From assembly GCA_020249465.1 (NCBI GenBank), contig JADCFP010000048.1, positions 1-64,000 on the forward strand: a DNA stretch of 64,000 nucleotides, read 5' to 3'. The stretch is from Roseomonas sp. Lineage in GTDB: Bacteria; Pseudomonadota; Alphaproteobacteria; Acetobacterales; Acetobacteraceae. The position numbers were made by a program, and so were the translations under genes. Shown piece after piece: positions 8,122-15,983 of the stretch. The notes beneath the pieces are model-generated. The model saw nothing but the letters and a program-made list of their open reading frames with translations, was not told the DNA's origin and ran no database searches. Within the stretch, counting starts at the first letter, position 1. Every line of letters begins with the position of its first letter.

Positions 8122-9414
8122 TTACCCAAACATCTCATCCGTGATGCTGTCATACCAGCCATCGGCATAGAGCGCTTCAAGTTGGCGGTGTTCCTTGCGA
8201 CGTTCGGCAGTGAGTGCCGCATTGCGCGGGCTGACACCGCCCGAGCCTTCAACCTCGGCAAAGCCATTCGGGCCGGGGCGGAAGACACCAACAATGGAAA
8301 TGCCGTAATCGGCGCCAACATGGCTGTAGCAAGTATTGAAGAAGGTCGCGGCAGGTGGCGCGCGCCCCGCCAGTGATGCTGCGATGCAAGCCACCGCATG
8401 CTTGGCATGCGAAGATGCGACGAAGCCCGATTTCGGCATGGGGGCGGCGATGGTCGCATCGCCCAAGACATGAATGCCTTCCACCTGCGCGCTTTCCAGC
8501 GTTGCTGGCTTGATCGGGCACCAGCCGGATTGATTGGCAAGCCCGGCATCGCGCGCAATCTTTGCCGCCATTTGCGGCGGGATCACATTGACAACATCGC
8601 CCTTCAGCTTTTCGCCGAATTCCGTCTCCACCTCCATGGCGGCGGCATTGACGCGCGTCACGCGGCCATCATTGGAAGCGCCGCGCCATTCGATGATGCC
8701 GGGGTAGAGTTCTGCCCAGGCATCCTGAAACAGCGGTTGCTTGGAAAATCCGTTCTTCGCATCAAGCGCAATCAGCTTGCTGCGCGGTTTGGCGCGCTTC
8801 AGATATTCCGCGACCATGCTGATCCGCTCATAAGGGCCGGGCGGGCAGCGGAAGGGGTTATCCGGGATCACCATCACGAATCGTCCGCCGTCGGGCATGG
8901 CTTCAAGCTGGCGACGCAGCAGGGAAATCGGCTGCAAGGACGGCACCCAGCCATGCGGCATGCGCTCACTCGCCGCCTCATCATAGCCTTCAATGGCGCC
9001 CCAGCGCAGATCAATCCCGGGCGACATAATCAGCCGATCATATGGCACCTGCGCCCCATCCGCGAGGCGCACCTGCTTCGCGCCGGCATCCACCGCAACA
9101 ACGCTTTGATGCACCACGCGCACACCGCGCGCGGCGAGTTTTTCATAGCCGAAGGTGATGCTGTTGATTTCCCGCCGCCCGGCCAGCACCAGATTGCCAT
9201 AGGGGCAGGTGGTGAAGGTCCGGCTGCGTTCGATCAGCGTAATGTCAAGCGCTGGGAAATTATCGCGCGCGAAACGCGCGGCGGATGCGCCGCCGAAACC
9301 ACCCCCAATAATCACAACGCGCCCGGCAGCAGCCTGGGCAGAGGCAATGCGCGGTGCAGCAAGGGTTGCGGGAAGTGTGGCGGCGGCAAGGAAGGCGCGG
9401 CGGGAAAGGGCCAT
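8122..9414 (-). CDS. soxF: SoxF/FccB-type flavoprotein (sulfide dehydrogenase flavocytochrome c)
   Basis: A 430-residue FAD protein with a Tat signal (LSRRAFLAAATL). The dinucleotide-binding motif VVIIGGGFGGASAA is at 33-46. Cys70 (FTTCPYGN) matches the covalent FAD attachment position of FccB, and Cys190 (FRCPPGPYER) and Cys362 (NTCYSHVG) match the redox-active disulfide pair, so the sulfide-oxidizing centre appears complete. Partner is the small cytochrome directly upstream on the same strand (SoxE/FccA-like). The pair probably oxidizes sulfide to sulfur in the periplasm, passing electrons to cytochrome c. Confidence 0.93.
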   Translation of the reverse strand: MALSRRAFLAAATLPATLAAPRIASAQAAAGRVVIIGGGFGGASAARFARDNFPALDITLIERSRTFTTCPYGNLVLAGRREINSITFGYEKLAARGVRVVHQSVVAVDAGAKQVRLADGAQVPYDRLIMSPGIDLRWGAIEGYDEAASERMPHGWVPSLQPISLLRRQLEAMPDGGRFVMVIPDNPFRCPPGPYERISMVAEYLKRAKPRSKLIALDAKNGFSKQPLFQDAWAELYPGIIEWRGASNDGRVTRVNAAAMEVETEFGEKLKGDVVNVIPPQMAAKIARDAGLANQSGWCPIKPATLESAQVEGIHVLGDATIAAPMPKSGFVASSHAKHAVACIAASLAGRAPPAATFFNTCYSHVGADYGISIVGVFRPGPNGFAEVEGSGGVSPRNAALTAERRKEHRQLEALYADGWYDSITDEMFG

Positions 9415-9431
9415 GACGTTTTTCCTCCGGC

Positions 9432-9725
9432 TTATTGCGGGCGCGCGTAATGCGCGGCCAAAAGCGCGATCTGTTCCGGCGTATAACCGCGGCTGATGCG
9501 CCCCATGATCGTACCGGGCCGTTCATTCGCGCTGAAGGCGCGCATCAGCGCAGCGAATTCATCACGGCTATGGGTGCCCTTGATGGCCGGAATGCCGTGC
9601 CCGCCCTGGCCAGCAGCGCCATGGCAGCCTTGGCAGCCGCCAATCAGCAGCGGCACGTCCGTTGCCTGCGCAAAAACCGGCCCGCCAGAAAAAAGCAACA
9701 GGCAAAGCGCTAAGCTGAACCTCAT
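9432..9725 (-). CDS. SoxE/FccA-like monoheme cytochrome c
   Basis: A small secreted cytochrome of 97 residues with a signal peptide ending near FAQA and one heme site CQGCH at about residues 31-35. The rest (GHGIPAIKG, IMGRISRGYTPEQIALLAAHYA) matches the short cytochrome subunit that accompanies flavocytochrome c flavoproteins; diheme versions exist but only one heme is seen here. It lies 17 bp upstream of soxF, so the two are likely co-expressed as a complex. GGGAGG sits 9 bases before the ATG at 9725; another in-frame ATG lies 6 bp upstream. Confidence 0.85.
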   Translation of the reverse strand: MRFSLALCLLLFSGGPVFAQATDVPLLIGGCQGCHGAAGQGGHGIPAIKGTHSRDEFAALMRAFSANERPGTIMGRISRGYTPEQIALLAAHYARPQ

Positions 9726-9868
9726 GGCCATAAGCCTCCCAAAAAGCCGCTTGCATGCGTGCTCTTCATTGATGATAAGGCGAGCCTAGCCACCGGGTTT
9801 TGAGCGGTCAATAAGAAACCCCCGCCGCAATCCGAAGGGCTCGAATCCTTTGCCGGGAGAATTGAAAA

Positions 9869-10255
9869 ATGAAGTTTCGTATCGCCATGCTGGCCCTACC
9901 CTTGCTGATGGCCCCCAGCCTTGCCTCGGCGCAGGACGCTGAGGCGGGGCAGCGCGTCTTCAACCAATGCCGCGCCTGCCATACGGTGGATCAAGGCGGG
10001 CGCAATGGCGTTGGCCCCAATCTTTATGGCGTGTTTGATCGCCGCGCGGGTGCTGTGGAAGGCTTCCGCTACTCAACACCCATGCGTGGCAAGGCCGATG
10101 AAGGCCTGACTTGGAATGAGGCGAATCTGCGCGCCTATATTACCAATCCGAAGGCGGTGGTGCCGGCTGGGTCCATGGCCTTTGCCGGGCTCCGCAATGA
10201 ACAGCAGTTGAATGATCTCATCGCCTATCTGCGCCGCGCCACGGGCGCCAATTGA
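9869..10255 (+). CDS. Class I cytochrome c (c550/c2-like), periplasmic electron carrier
   Basis: A 128-residue class I cytochrome c with a signal peptide (1-21), heme site CRACH (34-38), the core NGVGPNLYGVF, and axial Met103 in PAGSMAFAGL. It resembles cytochrome c550/c552 carriers and not SoxX, whose heme context differs. It probably takes electrons from SoxCD or SoxEF to a terminal oxidase. It is divergent from soxE across a 143-bp gap and overlaps the next gene by 1 bp (TGATG). Start is supported by GGGAGAA. Confidence 0.9.
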   Translation: MKFRIAMLALPLLMAPSLASAQDAEAGQRVFNQCRACHTVDQGGRNGVGPNLYGVFDRRAGAVEGFRYSTPMRGKADEGLTWNEANLRAYITNPKAVVPAGSMAFAGLRNEQQLNDLIAYLRRATGAN

Positions 10256-10617
10256 TGTTGAAGCGCCGCGCCGCGCTACTGCTGGGGGTTTGCCTCCTTC
10301 CTGCACGCGCGGTCGCGGCGCAGAATGCCACTCTGGTCATGATGGACCGGCATGATTGCATCTGGTGTCGCCGTTGGCTCGCCGAAGTGGGCGAAAAGGC
10401 TTGGAACCAGTCCGATCTCGGGCGACGCGCGCCGCTTCGGCGCGTGGACACCACCCGTGGCCTTCCAGAGGATTTACAGCATATCCAGAATTGGCGCGTG
10501 ACCCCCACCTTCATCCTGATCGTCAATCAGCAGGAAATTGGGCGTTTCAGGGGCTATGGCGGTGAACTATCCTTCTGGCAGCAGGCAGAAATGCTGATGG
10601 CGCGCCTGCCGCCGTAA
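10255..10617 (+). CDS. soxS: SoxS-like periplasmic thioredoxin
   Basis: A 120-residue thioredoxin-fold protein with a signal peptide (about 1-23) and the active site CIWC at 35-38 (RHDCIWCRRW). This resembles SoxS, which keeps the SoxY swinging-arm Cys reduced and active. The conserved cis-Pro follows in RVTPTFILI. The ATG overlaps the upstream cytochrome stop, so translation is coupled. It is convergent with soxB. SoxS assignment rests on the motif and the sox context; a generic thioredoxin is the alternative. Confidence 0.82.
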   Translation: MLKRRAALLLGVCLLPARAVAAQNATLVMMDRHDCIWCRRWLAEVGEKAWNQSDLGRRAPLRRVDTTRGLPEDLQHIQNWRVTPTFILIVNQQEIGRFRGYGGELSFWQQAEMLMARLPP

Positions 10618-10656
10618 TACCGTCTGCGCCAACCACGCTAACGTCGCGCCGGCGCT

Positions 10657-12318
10657 TTACAACCCGCGTAATTCAATGTCCTGGCGCGGCGTTACATTCA
10701 GCGGCCCCTTGGCCAAATGGCGAAACACCAAATCCCAGATTGGCGGACCTTCAACCGCCTGATTGATGCTGGCCCAACCTGCCACAACGTAATCGCGGGA
10801 CGCTTCAACAGCCTCACCGTTGCGCTTCAGCCGCACATCCGAAATACGCTGTCCTGAAGCCGCCGAAACATCAAGGGCGAAGGTGATCCCGCCGCTCCGC
10901 ACCATATCCCCGCCCTGTTGGTAAAAGGGATCGGGGTGAAAGAGGTTATCGGCAATATCTTCAAGCAAGGCCTTGATCGCCGCGCCTTTCATCACGTTGC
11001 GATAAGCGGCTGGGTAGGTGATGGCGGTTTGCGCCCAGACATCCTCGGCGGTGATATCGGTATCGGGCAGCAAGCTCGTGCCCCAGCGAAAGCCAGGCGA
11101 AAGCGTAATTTCGGCATCGCGTTGTTCAAGCAGCGCATCGCAGATCACATCATCCCAGGCGCCGGCAGTATTGCCGCGCCGCCAGAGCAGGCTTTCCGTG
11201 CGCCCCACCACGCGGGCCAAATCCGCAGCATAGGGTTCACGCAGGCCGCGCACCAAAGCCGCCATGTCGGCATCGGGCGCAATTGTATTGCTGAAAACCG
11301 GGATCAGTGCATGGCGATATCCGGCCACGCGCCCGCCTTGCACATCAAGATCAAGCCGGCTGATGAATTTGCCGGAAGCACCTGTCGCAATCAGCAGCGT
11401 ACGCCCCACCTGCACGGGGCGCGGCAGCGCATCATGTGTATGGCCGGTCAGAATCACATCAATCCCCGGCACGCGCGCGGCGAGCTTCCGGTCCACCTCA
11501 AACCCATTATGCGACAGCAGCACGACCAGGCCGGCGCCCTCATCGCGCGCAGCCTGCACGCGGGCGGTAAGCTTTTCTTCCTTGATGCCGAATTCCCAAT
11601 CCGGAAACATCCAGGCCGGATTGGCAATCGGCGTATAGGGAAAGGCCTGGCCGATGACCGCAATCTTGACGCCACCGCGTTCAAGCATGGCATGCGTCGG
11701 GAAGACATCCTCATTCCAGTCGCGGTCCTGAATATTGCTGGCAAGAAAGGGAAAGCCGAGCCCCTTGGCCAATTCCGTCACGCGATCCGCACCATAGGTG
11801 AATTCCCAATGGCCGACCATGGCATCAACGCCCAAGGCCTTTTGCACAGCGACCATATCGGCGGCCTTGGTTTGCAAATTCGTCCAGGCGCCTTGCCAGG
11901 TATCGCCGCCATCCAGCAGCAGGCAGCGCCCGGGGCGCTCTGCCCTGATCGCCTTGACGATGGTCGCCATGCGATCCATCCCACCCATGGGACCGAAGCG
12001 CTTCGCAAGATCAGCAAAATCCAGATCCGTCAGCGCATGGGCCAAGGGCGTCCCGCGCGCCAGGCCAAATTCGGCCAGAAAAGCCTCTCCCGTGATATGG
12101 GGAAGCCTGCCGCGTGCTTCACCGACACCAATCTTGGCTGAGGCCTCACGGAAAAACATCGGCATCAATTGGCCGTGCAAATCCGTCATATGGATTAGCG
12201 TGACCTGGCCAAGCGGCGCAAAGCGCAACAATTCATCTTGGCTGGGCGCTTCGGCATAAGCGTGTGTCAGTGGCGCCAGCGCCGCCGCGGCGGCCAGCAA
12301 ATCACGCCGCGTGATCAT
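10657..12318 (-). CDS. soxB: SoxB thiosulfohydrolase
   Basis: A 553-residue periplasmic metallophosphatase-fold enzyme. The start chosen is ATG 12318, giving MITRRDLLAAAAALA, a Tat-like signal. Metal-site motifs are HMTDLHGQL, DGGDTWQG, GHWEFTYG, LSHNGFEVDRKLA and TGHTHDALP, all diagnostic for the dimanganese SoxB/5'-nucleotidase family; GHWEFTYG is specific to SoxB. The C-terminal half is the substrate-binding domain. It hydrolyses the sulfate group from SoxY-bound thiosulfonate. It follows soxZ by 46 bp in a soxY-soxZ-soxB unit. Confidence 0.96.
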   Translation of the reverse strand: MITRRDLLAAAAALAPLTHAYAEAPSQDELLRFAPLGQVTLIHMTDLHGQLMPMFFREASAKIGVGEARGRLPHITGEAFLAEFGLARGTPLAHALTDLDFADLAKRFGPMGGMDRMATIVKAIRAERPGRCLLLDGGDTWQGAWTNLQTKAADMVAVQKALGVDAMVGHWEFTYGADRVTELAKGLGFPFLASNIQDRDWNEDVFPTHAMLERGGVKIAVIGQAFPYTPIANPAWMFPDWEFGIKEEKLTARVQAARDEGAGLVVLLSHNGFEVDRKLAARVPGIDVILTGHTHDALPRPVQVGRTLLIATGASGKFISRLDLDVQGGRVAGYRHALIPVFSNTIAPDADMAALVRGLREPYAADLARVVGRTESLLWRRGNTAGAWDDVICDALLEQRDAEITLSPGFRWGTSLLPDTDITAEDVWAQTAITYPAAYRNVMKGAAIKALLEDIADNLFHPDPFYQQGGDMVRSGGITFALDVSAASGQRISDVRLKRNGEAVEASRDYVVAGWASINQAVEGPPIWDLVFRHLAKGPLNVTPRQDIELRGL

Positions 12319-12364
12319 GGTGCGTTGCTGAATGGCAGCACCGACCGCATGGGCGCTGTGCCCG

Positions 12365-12697
12365 TCACCCAAGCTTCAATTCGGCATTGGTGCTCCGCGT
12401 TTCGCCGGCATCATTGGTCCAGGTCATCTCAAAGCGTCCGGCACGTTCAGCCTTGAAGGGGAAGGCGATATAGGGGTTGGCTGCAATGGCCGGCGCCAGA
12501 TCCATGGCAAAGACCAATTCGCCTTCAAAGCGCACTTCGAAGCGCTTGATGATGTCGCGCGGAATCTCCTGGCCTTCCTGTGTGCGGCGCTGGCCGGTTT
12601 CCATCACATGCGTGATCAGCGTGCGAATTTCGATGATGTCGCCGGCCTTGACCTGGGCGGGAAGACGCAGCCGGGGCTGCCCGATGGGTGAGGACAT
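12365..12697 (-). CDS. soxZ: SoxZ sulfur-carrier complex subunit
   Basis: A 110-residue immunoglobulin-like protein without a signal peptide, as usual: SoxZ is exported bound to Tat-dependent SoxY. PRLRLPAQVKAGDIIEIRTLITH at the N-terminus and NPYIAFPFKAERAG with FEMTWTNDAG are characteristic. It forms the SoxYZ heterodimer that carries sulfur intermediates. It lies 19 bp downstream of soxY and upstream of soxB. Confidence 0.96.
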   Translation of the reverse strand: MSSPIGQPRLRLPAQVKAGDIIEIRTLITHVMETGQRRTQEGQEIPRDIIKRFEVRFEGELVFAMDLAPAIAANPYIAFPFKAERAGRFEMTWTNDAGETRSTNAELKLG

Positions 12698-12716
12698 GAT
12701 GCGCTCTCCTCCTGCT

Positions 12717-13172
12717 TTAGCCGCCGCAACCGCCGATGGTGACCTTCACCTCGGCGCGCGCCATGTGAAGGCTGCCATCAGCCATTTCCGCGAAGGCCAC
12801 CACATCCTGAGTTTGGCCAAGCCGGATGCGTGTATCCACTGTGGCGCGGCCCATGGCGGGGGTCAGGTGAAACACGGCAATTTCCGGCGTTGGATTGCCG
12901 GTAGCGAAAACATGGATCGCCTTCACATGATCGGCACTGGTCATGGGGCTTTCCACCAGGACACTCATCGGCACGGTATTGCCATTTTCCGCAATCGCCG
13001 GAAGCCGCAGCGTTACGCGACCTTCCTGTGCAGCGCGCCCGGCACGGAGCTTGTCAATCGCGGCCTGCACCTTATCCGGCAGATTCGCGAGGCCCGGGCG
13101 CGGCGACAGCGCCGCTCCGACGAGGGCCAGCGCCAGCACGGCGCGGCGCGAAGCTTGGTCTTGCAGCAGCAT
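12717..13172 (-). CDS. soxY: SoxY sulfur carrier with C-terminal GGCGG swinging arm
   Basis: A 151-residue protein starting at ATG 13172 after GGAGGATC. The N-terminus has a Tat-like signal (QASRRAVLALALVGAALS). The Ig-like body ends precisely in GGCGG, with Cys149 as the sulfur-binding residue carried on the flexible arm. It moves sulfur intermediates between Sox enzymes in the periplasm. First gene of soxYZB, 95 bp after the desulfurase gene on the same strand, so it may be partly read through from the rrf2 promoter. TGACCTTT and AAAGGTCA, 13189-13196 and 13263-13270, bracket the gap. Confidence 0.96.
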   Translation of the reverse strand: MLLQDQASRRAVLALALVGAALSPRPGLANLPDKVQAAIDKLRAGRAAQEGRVTLRLPAIAENGNTVPMSVLVESPMTSADHVKAIHVFATGNPTPEIAVFHLTPAMGRATVDTRIRLGQTQDVVAFAEMADGSLHMARAEVKVTIGGCGG

Positions 13173-13267
13173 CCTGATCCTCCGCTTTTGACCTTTGGTA
13201 GCATATCCTGCTGCCATACGGCCAGTATTTGGGATGAAGCTGGTGTCGCGCGGATGAGAATGAAAGG

Positions 13268-14356
13268 TCAGTGTTTGCGTGCGCAGAGCCTTTCGCGCAT
13301 CGCCCCCCAAGCCGCCAGGAAGCGCGCAGGCGTATCGGGGGCCGCATTCCACGGCAGCGAAACGCGGATCGCGCAGGCGGCGTCCGCGCCATACCCCATC
13401 GCTGCCAGCACATGGGATTGCCGCACCTTGCCCGAGGAACAGGCGGCACCCGCAGAAACCGCGACCCCCGCCAAATCCAGCGCAATCACCTGGGTTTCCG
13501 CCGCCACGCCGGGCAGGATCAGGCTGGCGGTATTGGGCAGGCGCGGAGCGCTGCCGCCGGCGATAATCACCTCGGGCGCCAGTGCCTTCACGCCGGCCTC
13601 AATCGCATCGCGCAGCGCAGCCAGGCCTTCCGGCAAAGGGCAGGCGATGGCGGCGGCGAAGCCGGCGATGGCGGGCAGTGCCTCGGTCCCGCCACGCCGA
13701 CCGGATTCCTGCCCGCCGCCAGTCAAAATTGGTGCGAGGTCCAAACCGGGGCGCAGCAGCAAGGCGCCAACGCCCTTGGGTCCGCCAAGCTTATGGGCGG
13801 AAAGCGCCATGGAATCGGCGGGGCCGAGTGCGAAGGGCAAGCGCCCCGGCATTTGCACCGCGTCCAGATGCAGCAAGGCGTCATGCGCCTGACAGAGTTC
13901 CGCGATGGCCTCAACGGGATGCAGCACGCCGGTTTCATTATTGGCCGCCATGACAGTGACCAGGGCCGGGCCGCCCGCGCCCAGTGCCGCTTCCAGCGCG
14001 CCAAGGTCCAAATTGCCATCGGCGAGCACGGGGATGATTTCGGCATCCGGCCCGGCCGCCGCCAAAACGGCCGGGTGCTCCGTCGCGCCCACCAGCACGC
14101 GCCGCCCGGCAGCAAGGCCGCGCAGGGCCAAGGCATTCGCCTCAGTCCCGCCCGAGGTGAACACCACATCCCGCCCGCGCACCCCGAAGCGCGCTGCAAT
14201 CGCCTCCCGCGCTTCTTCCAAGATGCGCCGCGCCGCGCGGCCTTCGGCATGGACCGAGGATGGATTGCCCGGCAAGGCCATCGCCTCAGCCATGGCGGCG
14301 ATGGCTTCGGGGCGCATCGGCTCGGTCGCATTCGCGTCCAGGTAAAGGCGAGGCAT
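13268..14356 (-). CDS. NifS/IscS-type cysteine desulfurase
   Basis: A 362-residue fold-type I PLP enzyme that removes sulfur from cysteine as persulfide, cytoplasmic. PLP Lys189 lies in SAHKLGGPKG, the cofactor-binding His in TEHPAV, and catalytic Cys306 in AGAACSSGKV. It is somewhat short for IscS (about 400) and matches the first desulfurase of alphaproteobacterial suf operons. The gene follows the Rrf2 regulator by 6 bp. Here it is followed by soxY and not by sufBCD, so its sulfur acceptor is unclear. Confidence 0.92.
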   Translation of the reverse strand: MPRLYLDANATEPMRPEAIAAMAEAMALPGNPSSVHAEGRAARRILEEAREAIAARFGVRGRDVVFTSGGTEANALALRGLAAGRRVLVGATEHPAVLAAAGPDAEIIPVLADGNLDLGALEAALGAGGPALVTVMAANNETGVLHPVEAIAELCQAHDALLHLDAVQMPGRLPFALGPADSMALSAHKLGGPKGVGALLLRPGLDLAPILTGGGQESGRRGGTEALPAIAGFAAAIACPLPEGLAALRDAIEAGVKALAPEVIIAGGSAPRLPNTASLILPGVAAETQVIALDLAGVAVSAGAACSSGKVRQSHVLAAMGYGADAACAIRVSLPWNAAPDTPARFLAAWGAMRERLCARKH

Positions 14357-14362
14357 GGCGGG

Positions 14363-14824
14363 TCAGCCTGGGGGCAGAGGGGCAGCGGCGCGGCCCAAAA
14401 CCCGCCCGGCCAGCACATCCGCCAGCGTCACGCCGGCCAGGAAAAGCCTGATCTGCCCGCCCAATTCCGCCCAAAGATCATGGGTGTCGCAGCGCTGCCC
14501 TGCCAGGCAACCTGGGTTCCCTTCCTCACACCTGGTCGCCGAAATCGGTTCTTCCACCGCATCTATGATGGCGGCGATGGTGATACGCTCGGGCGCGGGC
14601 AGCAGCCGATAGCCGCCCCCGGGCCCGCGGGCCGATTCTACCAGCCCGGCGCGGCGCAGCCGGCCAAAAAGCTGTTCCAGATAGGCGGATGAGAGGTGCT
14701 GGGCAGCGGCGATATCGGCGATGGAAGCCGGCCGGGCCTCCAAAGGCTCCCGCTGCGCTGCCTCCCGCCGCGCCATTTCGGCCAGCGCCATGACAGCATA
14801 GCGACCACGGGTTGAGAGCCTCAT
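14363..14824 (-). CDS. Rrf2-family Fe-S-sensing regulator (IscR-like)
   Basis: A 153-residue winged-helix regulator. The N-terminal MRLSTRGRYAVMALAEMA and the recognition region LSSAYLEQLFGRLRRAGLV are typical of IscR. Cys99, Cys106 and Cys112 with a nearby His115 match the [2Fe-2S] ligands of IscR in spacing (C-x6-C-x5-C), so it can probably sense Fe-S status. It heads a unit with the desulfurase 6 bp downstream and is divergent from an alpha/beta hydrolase gene. Autoregulation is likely for the family. Confidence 0.92.
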   Translation of the reverse strand: MRLSTRGRYAVMALAEMARREAAQREPLEARPASIADIAAAQHLSSAYLEQLFGRLRRAGLVESARGPGGGYRLLPAPERITIAAIIDAVEEPISATRCEEGNPGCLAGQRCDTHDLWAELGGQIRLFLAGVTLADVLAGRVLGRAAAPLPPG

Positions 14825-15211
14825 CTGTCAGCCCAACCTGACACCAAAGGAGGGGGCCAAAAAAATCGCGACTCCCAGCATGAAAACATTAGGAATTTCC
14901 AGTCTCGATCGTTATATAACAGGCTCCTCGGAGGGACGGGAAACCCCTCTGAGGCATCGGGGTGGCGGCTTCGGCGGCACCTCGGCGATAGGATACCGCG
15001 GCGCTCCCGTGGCAACGATAGCTAGGTTTGCCGATCTTGGCGGTCAAGATTTCCGCGGTCGGTGAGTGAGTGAAGACAGCGTATTCTATTCGTGGGTTTT
15101 GGTTTCCCTCAAATGCGGCGCCGGTGCCGCTGGGTTCGCATCGCTCATCCCCCATGGGCGATGATGCGTGAGCCCCGCACCGGCCAAGAATGGAATGGAC
15201 AGAAGAAGACC
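14825..15211. other. Divergent intergenic region upstream of the Rrf2 gene
   Basis: This 387-bp stretch separates the Rrf2 gene from the alpha/beta hydrolase. It holds a perfect palindrome GTTATATAAC (14911-14920), AT-rich against its surroundings, and a hairpin ATCTTG/CAAGAT (15034-15039 with 15045-15050). An A-tract (AAAAAAA) lies 40 bp upstream of the Rrf2 start. No convincing gene is seen: the small open frames here lack ribosome-binding sites. The palindrome is a candidate operator or a shared -10 region. Confidence 0.5.
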
Positions 15212-15880
15212 ATGCCAGAAGTAATGTTTGCCGGGCCTGATGGACGGCTTGAAGGACGCTATCACCATTCCAAGCGCCCGAATGCCCCCACGGCGCTTTT
15301 GTTGCACCCGCATCCGCTTCATGGCGGCACCATGAACAACCGCGTCATTCATGCGCTGTATCAGCGTATGCAGGCGCTCGGCTTTTCCGTGCTGCGATTC
15401 AATATGCGTGGCGTGGGGCGTAGCCAGGGCCGTTATGATGGTGGCATTGGCGAAATTTCTGATGCCTGCGCGGGGCTGGATTTCCTGCAAACCGTGAACC
15501 CCAACGCGTCTTCGCAATGGGTGCTGGGCTATTCCTTCGGCGCCTATGTTGGCATGCAGGTGCTGATGCGCCGGCCGGAAATGGGTGGCTTTGTTTCCAT
15601 CAGCGCGCCGGCTTCGCATTATGATTTCGGCTTCCTTGCCCCTTGCCCCTGTGGTGGGCTGATCCTGCATGGCGCCGATGATGAATTGGTGCCGGAAATC
15701 TCCGTGAAGAAGCTTGTGGAAAAGCTGAACACGCAGAAGGGTGTCAACATTGATTATCGCGTCATGGCCGGGGCGGGTCATGTCTTCACGCCGGAACAGA
15801 CCGAAAAGGTTGTGGATGCGGCGGAAGATCACGTGATGGGCATTCTGAACCGCAATCGCATGGCGCTGGCCGCCGACTAG
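15212..15880 (+). CDS. Alpha/beta hydrolase (dienelactone hydrolase/YfhR-like)
   Basis: A 222-residue cytoplasmic hydrolase. The oxyanion region LLLHPHPLHGGTMNN and FNMRGVGRSQG precede nucleophile Ser108 in GYSFGAY; the acid (DDELV) and His (GAGHVF) of the triad follow. The family includes short-chain esterases and acyl-enzyme hydrolases and the substrate is unknown. Start is the ATG at 15212 after AGAAGA; an upstream in-frame ATG at 15092 would add an unlikely 40-residue leader. In related genomes such a gene often lies opposite rrf2/suf. A terminator follows. Confidence 0.85.
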   Translation: MPEVMFAGPDGRLEGRYHHSKRPNAPTALLLHPHPLHGGTMNNRVIHALYQRMQALGFSVLRFNMRGVGRSQGRYDGGIGEISDACAGLDFLQTVNPNASSQWVLGYSFGAYVGMQVLMRRPEMGGFVSISAPASHYDFGFLAPCPCGGLILHGADDELVPEISVKKLVEKLNTQKGVNIDYRVMAGAGHVFTPEQTEKVVDAAEDHVMGILNRNRMALAAD

Positions 15881-15900
15881 CTTTGGCGCCAAGCCTCGTG

Positions 15901-15935
15901 AAAAGGCCGTCTGGGCATTGCTCGGCGGCCTTTTT
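15901..15935 (+). terminator. Rho-independent terminator after the alpha/beta hydrolase
   Basis: Arms AAGGCCG (15903-15909) and CGGCCTT (15926-15932) form a stem with a 16-base loop, and the second arm runs into TTTTT. It lies 20 bp after the hydrolase stop and upstream of the next Bug gene, so it probably separates the two transcripts. The A-run on the left would also allow termination on the minus strand. Confidence 0.75.
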
Positions 15936-15983
15936 CATGGGCGGCATTTGTGCTTGACTCGCTTTCAGAACCGGGAGGTAAAA

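Noticed and set aside
9869-10255. Cytochrome c as SoxX
   Set aside because: It has a class I cytochrome c550-like core with Met103 ligand and lacks SoxX-type features; also no soxA is adjacent.
10918-12141. 407-codon plus-strand frame opposite soxB
   Set aside because: No family features, no ribosome-binding site, and it lies wholly antisense to a strongly supported soxB.
13271-14692. 473-codon plus-strand frame opposite the desulfurase and Rrf2 genes
   Set aside because: Spans two opposite genes, ignores their boundary and has no recognisable domain; a codon-bias shadow.
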